From Erwinia typographi (GTDB taxonomy: Bacteria > Pseudomonadota > Gammaproteobacteria > Enterobacterales > Enterobacteriaceae): a stretch of 64,000 nt of DNA. Location: contig NZ_JRUQ01000069.1 of the NCBI RefSeq assembly GCF_000773975.1, positions 1 to 64,000 of the forward strand. Direction: 5' to 3'. Positions 59,131-64,000 of this stretch are shown here, piece by piece. The position numbers were made by a program, and so were the translations under genes. How positions within the stretch are numbered: the first letter of the stretch is position 1; each line of letters starts with the position of its first letter. Under the pieces are notes generated by a model. That model saw only the letters and a program-made list of their open reading frames with translations, was not told where the DNA came from and did no database searches.

Positions 59131-59244
59131 TATCAGGCTCGTGGTGTACAGCGTACTCTCCCGGGTTACCGATCAGATGCTAAAGGTCCGTCTGTGAGAC
59201 GATCGGCCCTCAAACCCCGCCGTTAGCTTTTACCGCAACCCTAA

Positions 59245-61269
59245 TCAGCCTGGCTTTTTGGCTTTTTCCAGCATCGCCTTCAGATTCGCCACTCGGCTTT
59301 GTCCGGTCTGCATCCGCTGTTCCGCACTGACCACCTTGCGCTCGGTTTCCCAGTTCAGATCGTCCTGCGGCAGCTCCAGCAGAAAGCGGCTTGGCTCAGG
59401 GCGGATCGCCTCGCCGTACTGTCGACGCTCGCGACAGAGGGTAAAAGTCAGCTCTTTCTGCGCACGAGTAATCCCCACGTAGGCCAGCCGTCGCTCTTCC
59501 TCAACGTTGTTTTCATCAATACTGCTCTGATGCGGTAAAAGCCCCTCTTCCATCCCCACCAGATAGACATAGGGGAACTCAAGGCCTTTTGACGCATGCA
59601 GCGTCATCAGCTGTACCTGATCCATGTCTTCCTCGCTTTCCCCGCGCTCCATCATGTCACGCAGCGTAAAACGCGTGACAACCTGAGTCAGCGTCATCGG
59701 TTCATCAATGTCGCTGCCTTCCAGCATTTCGGTCATCCACTGAAACAGCGTATTGACGTTTTTCATGCGCATTTCGGCGGCTTTTGGGCTGGCCGAGGTT
59801 TCGAACAGCCAGCTTTCATAGTCAATGCCGCGAATCAAATCGCGGACGGCGGCAACCGGCTCGCGTTCGGCAAGCTGAGTCACTTCCTGAAGCCAGTAAG
59901 TGAAGCGCTGGAGAGATTCCAGCCCTCGTCCTGAAAGCGTCTGTTCCAGACCCATATCAAAGCTGGCCGTCAGCAAACTTTTGTTGCGCTGCATCGCCCA
60001 CTCGCCCAGCTTTTGCAGCGTGGCCGGACCGATTTCACGCCTCGGCGTGTTGACGATGCGCATAAAGGCGCTGTCGTCGTCAGGATTGGTCAGCACCCGC
60101 AGATAGGCCAGCAAATCTTTTATTTCCGGTCGGGAAAAGAAGGAGGTTCCGCCGGAGATTCGATAAGGAATACGGTTTTGCATCAGCATCTTTTCAAAGA
60201 CGCGTGACTGATGGTTGCCACGATAGAGGATGGCGTAGTCCTTGTACTGCGTCTTATTAATGAAGTGATGGGCAATCAGCTCGCCGGTGGTGCGCTCGGC
60301 CTCATGATCTTCATTGTTGGCGGTGACAACCTTCAGTTCAGTACCGTAGCCCAGCTCCGAAAACAGCCGCTTTTCAAACACATGAGGGTTATTGGCAATC
60401 AAAATATTCGCCGCTTTCAGAATGCGCTGCGAAGAACGGTAGTTCTGCTCCAGCTTAATCACCTGTAGCGCCGGAAAATCTTCCTTCAGCAGCACCAGGT
60501 TCTGCGGGCGGGCGCCGCGCCAGGAGTAGATCGACTGGTCATCGTCGCCCACCACGGTAAAACGGGCGCGGGCGCCCACCAGCAGCTTAACCAGTTCGTA
60601 CTGGCTGGTGTTGGTGTCCTGATACTCATCCACCAGCAGATAGCGAATGCGCTGCTGCCAGCGCTCGCGCACCTCAAGATTGCGCTGAAACAGCAGCGTC
60701 GGCAGCAGGATCAGATCGTCAAAGTCGAGCACGTTGCAGGATTTCAGATGTCGGTCATACAGGCCGTAGCAGTGGGCAAAAAGCTTATCCCGCTCCGACT
60801 GAGCGCCCGCCGCCGCGCGGGAGGGATCCATCAGATCGTTTTTCCAGTTAGAGATCGTGGATATCAGCTGCTGGAGCAGGGACTTGTCATTCTCCAGCCA
60901 CTCTTCGGTCAGATCCTTCAGCAGCGCCAGCTGATCCTGATCGTCAAACAGCGAGAAGTTGGACTTCATTCCCAGAGCGGCGTATTCCCGCTTGATAATC
61001 TCCAGTCCCAGCGTGTGGAAGGTGGAAATCATCAGCCCGCGCGCCTCTTTCCGGCCAAGGGTTTGCGCCACGCGCTCTTTCATCTCGCGCGAGGCCTTGT
61101 TGGTGAAGGTCACGGCGGCGATGTGCCGGGCCTGATAGCCGCATTCCCGGATCAGATGGGCAATCTTATTGGTGATAACGCGCGTTTTGCCTGACCCCGC
61201 ACCGGCCAGCACCAGACAAGGCCCGGTGACAAATTCGACGGCATGTTGTTGGCCAGGATTCAGACGCAT
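59245..61269 (-). CDS. rep: ATP-dependent DNA helicase Rep
   Basis: 674 residues, SF1A helicase: [29 protein letters not shown] at the start, [18 protein letters not shown] motif, [53 protein letters not shown] and [11 protein letters not shown]. Rep removes roadblocks ahead of replication forks and interacts with DnaB. Right-hand border of the accessory region. Divergent from ppiC. Confidence 0.97.
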   Translation of the reverse strand: MRLNPGQQHAVEFVTGPCLVLAGAGSGKTRVITNKIAHLIRECGYQARHIAAVTFTNKASREMKERVAQTLGRKEARGLMISTFHTLGLEIIKREYAALGMKSNFSLFDDQDQLALLKDLTEEWLENDKSLLQQLISTISNWKNDLMDPSRAAAGAQSERDKLFAHCYGLYDRHLKSCNVLDFDDLILLPTLLFQRNLEVRERWQQRIRYLLVDEYQDTNTSQYELVKLLVGARARFTVVGDDDQSIYSWRGARPQNLVLLKEDFPALQVIKLEQNYRSSQRILKAANILIANNPHVFEKRLFSELGYGTELKVVTANNEDHEAERTTGELIAHHFINKTQYKDYAILYRGNHQSRVFEKMLMQNRIPYRISGGTSFFSRPEIKDLLAYLRVLTNPDDDSAFMRIVNTPRREIGPATLQKLGEWAMQRNKSLLTASFDMGLEQTLSGRGLESLQRFTYWLQEVTQLAEREPVAAVRDLIRGIDYESWLFETSASPKAAEMRMKNVNTLFQWMTEMLEGSDIDEPMTLTQVVTRFTLRDMMERGESEEDMDQVQLMTLHASKGLEFPYVYLVGMEEGLLPHQSSIDENNVEEERRLAYVGITRAQKELTFTLCRERRQYGEAIRPEPSRFLLELPQDDLNWETERKVVSAEQRMQTGQSRVANLKAMLEKAKKPG

Positions 61270-61358
61270 AGGAAAGTCGCTCGATGAAATGACAGAGGGA
61301 AACAGAAATTCAGCGTGGTAGTATAGCCAGCAGCATCCCTACGACTCAAGGTACGATC

Positions 61359-61640
61359 ATGGCAAAAACCGCAGCAGCACTCCATATCCTTGTTAAGGAA
61401 GAGAAACAGGCGCAGGACATTCTGGCTCAGCTGGAACAGGGCGCAGATTTTGAAAAGTTGGCGAAGAAGCACTCTACCTGTCCATCGGGCAAAAAAGGGG
61501 GCCATTTAGGCGAGTTCAAGCAGGGCGCAATGGTGCCAGCTTTCGATAAAGTGGTGTTCTCCTGCCCGCTGCTCGTGCCTTATGGTCCGCTGCATACCCA
61601 GTTTGGTTACCACATCATTAAGGTGCTGTACCGTAACTGA
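61359..61640 (+). CDS. ppiC: Parvulin peptidyl-prolyl isomerase PpiC
   Basis: 93 residues, nearly identical in layout to E. coli PpiC ([18 protein letters not shown] to [11 protein letters not shown]). Parvulin-type rotamase in the cytosol; a single domain. Between rep and ilvC, as in E. coli. Confidence 0.96.
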   Translation: MAKTAAALHILVKEEKQAQDILAQLEQGADFEKLAKKHSTCPSGKKGGHLGEFKQGAMVPAFDKVVFSCPLLVPYGPLHTQFGYHIIKVLYRN

Positions 61641-61661
61641 TTGCCAGCAGACAGACGAAAA

Positions 61662-61684
61662 AAAAGAGCGGAATCCGCTCTTTT
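61662..61684. terminator. Bidirectional terminator between ppiC and ilvC
   Basis: 10-bp stem AAAAGAGCGG (61662-61671) and CCGCTCTTTT (61675-61684) with a 3-base loop; A and T runs on the two sides serve both convergent genes. Confidence 0.9.
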
Positions 61685-61724
61685 CTTGTATCGGGCCAGG
61701 TTACCCCAGCCCTTCAGTCAGTAC

Positions 61725-63203
61725 TTAACCGGCTACGGCAATACGTTTCATATCGGTCATGTAGCCACGCAGTTTGCGGCCAACGGACTCGATTGGGTGA
61801 TTGCGAATCGCTTCGTTGACGTCGCGCAGCTGGGCGTTATCGATGGTGGCTGAAGCCGCCGCCGCTTTGCCCAAATCACCCGCTTGCAAAGTGCCCATAA
61901 ACTCTTTCAGCAGTGGAACGGCTGCGTAAGAGAACAGGTAGTTACCGTATTCTGCGGTGTCAGAGATAACCACGTTCATTTCATACAGGCGCTTACGTGC
62001 GATGGTGTTAGCAATCAGCGGCAGCTCGTGCAGAGACTCATAGTAAGCAGACTCTTCGATAATGCCCGCCGCTACCATCGTTTCAAAGGCCAGCTCAACG
62101 CCCGCTTTCACCATGGCGATCATCACTACGCCTTCATCAAAGTAATCCTGCTCGGCAATTTTGCCTTCGAACTGTGCGGCGGTTTCGAACGCCGTTTTAC
62201 CGGTCTCTTCGCGCCAGCCCAGCAGTTTTTTATCGTCGTTCGCCCAGTCGGCCATCATGCCGGAAGAGAATTCACCGGAGATGATGTCATCCATGTGCTT
62301 CTGGAACAGCGGAGTCATAATGGTTTTAAGCTGCTCGGACAGCGCGTAAGCGCGCACTTTAGCCGGGTTAGACAGGCGATCCATCATCAGAGTGATACCG
62401 CCCTGTTTCAGCGCTTCGGTCACGGTTTCCCAGCCGAACTGAATCAGTTTCTCGGCGTAGGCCGCATCAGTACCTTCCGCCACCAGCTTGTCGAAGCACA
62501 GCAGTGAACCAGCCTGCAACATACCGCACAGGATAGTCTGCTCGCCCATCAGGTCGGATTTCACTTCCGCCACGAAGGAAGATTCCAGCACGCCCGCACG
62601 ATGACCGCCGGTTGCTGCCGCCCAGGCTTTAGCAATTGCCATGCCTTCGCCTTTTGGATCGTTTTCCGGGTGAACCGCGATCAGCGTAGGAACACCGAAG
62701 CCGCGCTTGTACTCTTCACGGACTTCAGTACCCGGACATTTTGGCGCAACCATCACCACGGTAATGTCTTTACGAACCTGCTCGCCCACTTCCACGATGT
62801 TGAAACCATGCGAGTAGCCCAGCGCCGCGCCGTCTTTCATCAGTGGCTGCACGGCCTTAACTACGGCGGTGTGCTGCTTGTCTGGCGTCAGGTTAACGAC
62901 CAGATCGGCCTGCGGGATCAGCTCTTCGTAAGTGCCCACTTTAAAGCCGTTTTCGGTCGCTTTACGCCATGAAGCACGTTTTTCGGCAATCGCTTCAGCG
63001 CGCAGGGCGTAGGCAATGTCCAGGCCAGAGTCACGCATGTTCAGGCCCTGGTTCAGGCCCTGAGCGCCACAGCCAACGATGACGACTTTTTTACCTTTCA
63101 GGTAGCCTGCTTCATCAGCAAATTCATCACGCAACATGAAGCGACATTTACCTAATTGCGCCAGCTGGTTGCGCAGGTTCAAAGTGTTGAAATAGTTAGC
63201 CAT
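61725..63203 (-). CDS. ilvC: Ketol-acid reductoisomerase IlvC (class II)
   Basis: 492 residues. Class II form with a duplicated knotted C-terminal domain, as in E. coli. NADPH motif [21 protein letters not shown] near residue 39, GYSHGFNIV near residue 128 and the catalytic acidic residues in MGEQTILCG near residue 215. It makes 2,3-dihydroxy-isovalerate and -methylvalerate in valine and isoleucine synthesis. The start [20 protein letters not shown] at 63203 is the family start. Divergent from ilvY. Confidence 0.97.
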   Translation of the reverse strand: MANYFNTLNLRNQLAQLGKCRFMLRDEFADEAGYLKGKKVVIVGCGAQGLNQGLNMRDSGLDIAYALRAEAIAEKRASWRKATENGFKVGTYEELIPQADLVVNLTPDKQHTAVVKAVQPLMKDGAALGYSHGFNIVEVGEQVRKDITVVMVAPKCPGTEVREEYKRGFGVPTLIAVHPENDPKGEGMAIAKAWAAATGGHRAGVLESSFVAEVKSDLMGEQTILCGMLQAGSLLCFDKLVAEGTDAAYAEKLIQFGWETVTEALKQGGITLMMDRLSNPAKVRAYALSEQLKTIMTPLFQKHMDDIISGEFSSGMMADWANDDKKLLGWREETGKTAFETAAQFEGKIAEQDYFDEGVVMIAMVKAGVELAFETMVAAGIIEESAYYESLHELPLIANTIARKRLYEMNVVISDTAEYGNYLFSYAAVPLLKEFMGTLQAGDLGKAAAASATIDNAQLRDVNEAIRNHPIESVGRKLRGYMTDMKRIAVAG

Positions 63204-63330
63204 GGGAACTCCGTATAGGGTTGTTTGGGTCTTGTCTTTGTCGGTGCGACCGCCCGGCGGCTCACCCTGAATAATCCCTATCATATGACAGGAAATGCAT
63301 TGCTTAAATTGATATATTAACAACGTGATA

Positions 63331-63345
63331 TTGCAAGAACTGCAA
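63331..63345. promoter_or_regulatory. IlvY operator candidate
   Basis: TTGCA-AGAAC-TGCAA is an interrupted palindrome with the T-N11-A form of LysR-family sites, in the ilvY-ilvC divergent gap just before ilvY, where IlvY is known to bind in E. coli. Confidence 0.65.
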
Positions 63346-63368
63346 CATAACGATGAGGCCTGAAACGC

Positions 63369-64000
63369 ATGGATCTACGTGACCTGAAACTGTTCCTTCA
63401 CCTGGCGGAGAGCCGCCATTTCGGCCGCAGCGCAAGGGCTATGCACGTCAGTCCTTCCACGCTCTCGCGGCAAATCCAGCGGCTGGAGGAAGACCTGGGG
63501 CAGGCGCTGTTTTTGCGTGATAACCGCACGGTGACGCTAACTGACGCCGGAGAGCAGCTTCGCCAGTTTGCCCAGCATACGCTTTTGCAGTATCAGCAGC
63601 TTCTTCACGCCATCGGTCAAAATGGCCCGTCGCTGAGCGGCGAGTTACGTCTCTTCTGTTCGGTTACCGCCGCCTACAGCCATTTGCCGCCCATTCTGGA
63701 CCGCTTTCGGGCAGAACATCCGCTGGTTGAGATTAAGCTAACCACCGGCGATGCTGCCGATGCGGTGGAAAAAGTTCAGAGCGCGGAGGCAGACATTGCG
63801 ATTGCCGGACGGCCGGAAACGCTACCGGCCAGTATTGGTTTTACGCCGATTGGGCTAATCCCGCTAGTGTTGATCGCACCCGCGCTGCCCTGCCCGGTAC
63901 GCAGCCAGGCCACACAACCGGAGCCGGACTGGTCGCAAATCCCCTTTATCCTGCCCGATCAGGGACCGGCGAGGCAGCGCATCGACCTGTGGTTCCGTCG
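63369..64000 (+). CDS. ilvY: LysR-type activator IlvY (partial)
   Basis: About 210 codons are present before the right edge. [48 protein letters not shown] is the IlvY helix-turn-helix, followed by the start of the effector domain. IlvY activates ilvC in response to acetolactate or acetohydroxybutyrate. Divergent from ilvC. The C-terminus is outside the window. Confidence 0.95.
   Translation, partial: MDLRDLKLFLHLAESRHFGRSARAMHVSPSTLSRQIQRLEEDLGQALFLRDNRTVTLTDAGEQLRQFAQHTLLQYQQLLHAIGQNGPSLSGELRLFCSVTAAYSHLPPILDRFRAEHPLVEIKLTTGDAADAVEKVQSAEADIAIAGRPETLPASIGFTPIGLIPLVLIAPALPCPVRSQATQPEPDWSQIPFILPDQGPARQRIDLWFR

Overview
The window is a chromosomal segment of an enterobacterial-type gammaproteobacterium. 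Gene order (metE/metR, yigM, yigL, pldB, rhtB/rhtC, recQ, pldA, corA, uvrD, xerC, dapF, cyaA, hemCDXY, a tRNA cluster, the enterobacterial common antigen operon, rho, trxA, rhlB, gppA, rep, ppiC, ilvC/ilvY) follows the E. coli 84-86 min region closely. Differences in gene content, such as glpTQ placed beside yigM, and protein divergence suggest Erwiniaceae (Erwinia/Pantoea relatives). That placement is an inference; no marker in the window settles the genus.

Layout. 1-2.2 kb: the metE start, metR under a MetJ/MetR-type control region, a YehS-family gene and a small AT-rich locus encoding a double-glycine (microcin-type) peptide. 2.3-15.4 kb: biotin transporter yigM, glpTQ, HAD phosphatase yigL, lysophospholipase pldB, amino-acid exporters rhtB and rhtC, recQ, pldA, thioesterase yigI, rarD, the Mg channel corA with a structured leader, and a WbuC-type cupin. 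15.4-23.8 kb: SOS-type uvrD, yigB-xerC-yigA-dapF-lptM and cyaA. 24-28 kb: the heme operon hemCDXY, followed by a convergent sRNA gene, glmZ, with a full sigma-54 control region. 28.7-29.4 kb: tRNA operon Arg-His-Leu-Pro-Pro. 29.5-42.3 kb: the complete enterobacterial common antigen cluster wecA to wecG. 42.5-47.4 kb: rho, trxA, rhlB and gppA.

The accessory part lies between gppA and rep (about 47.5-59.2 kb), genes that are near neighbours in E. coli. It holds a second double-glycine peptide, a GNAT acetyltransferase, about 1 kb of gene debris, and a catabolic cluster. The cluster combines the three 5-oxoprolinase subunits (pxpB, pxpC and divergent pxpA), a D-2-hydroxyacid dehydrogenase, a DUF1989 (urea-carboxylase-associated) protein, a polar-amino-acid ABC importer, a ureohydrolase and a GntR/FCD regulator. 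The right border contains fragments of a GNAT gene and of a transposition-type ATPase. The cluster looks like an import-and-degradation route for a nitrogen-rich, possibly guanidino or lactam, amino-acid-like compound; its substrate is unknown.

The most striking observation joins the two microcin-type genes, which are 46 kb apart. Their leaders match, and both carry an identical 18-base AT-rich element about 120 bases upstream of the start codon in the same orientation. This suggests a dispersed, co-regulated peptide system whose exporter and immunity genes are not visible in this window.
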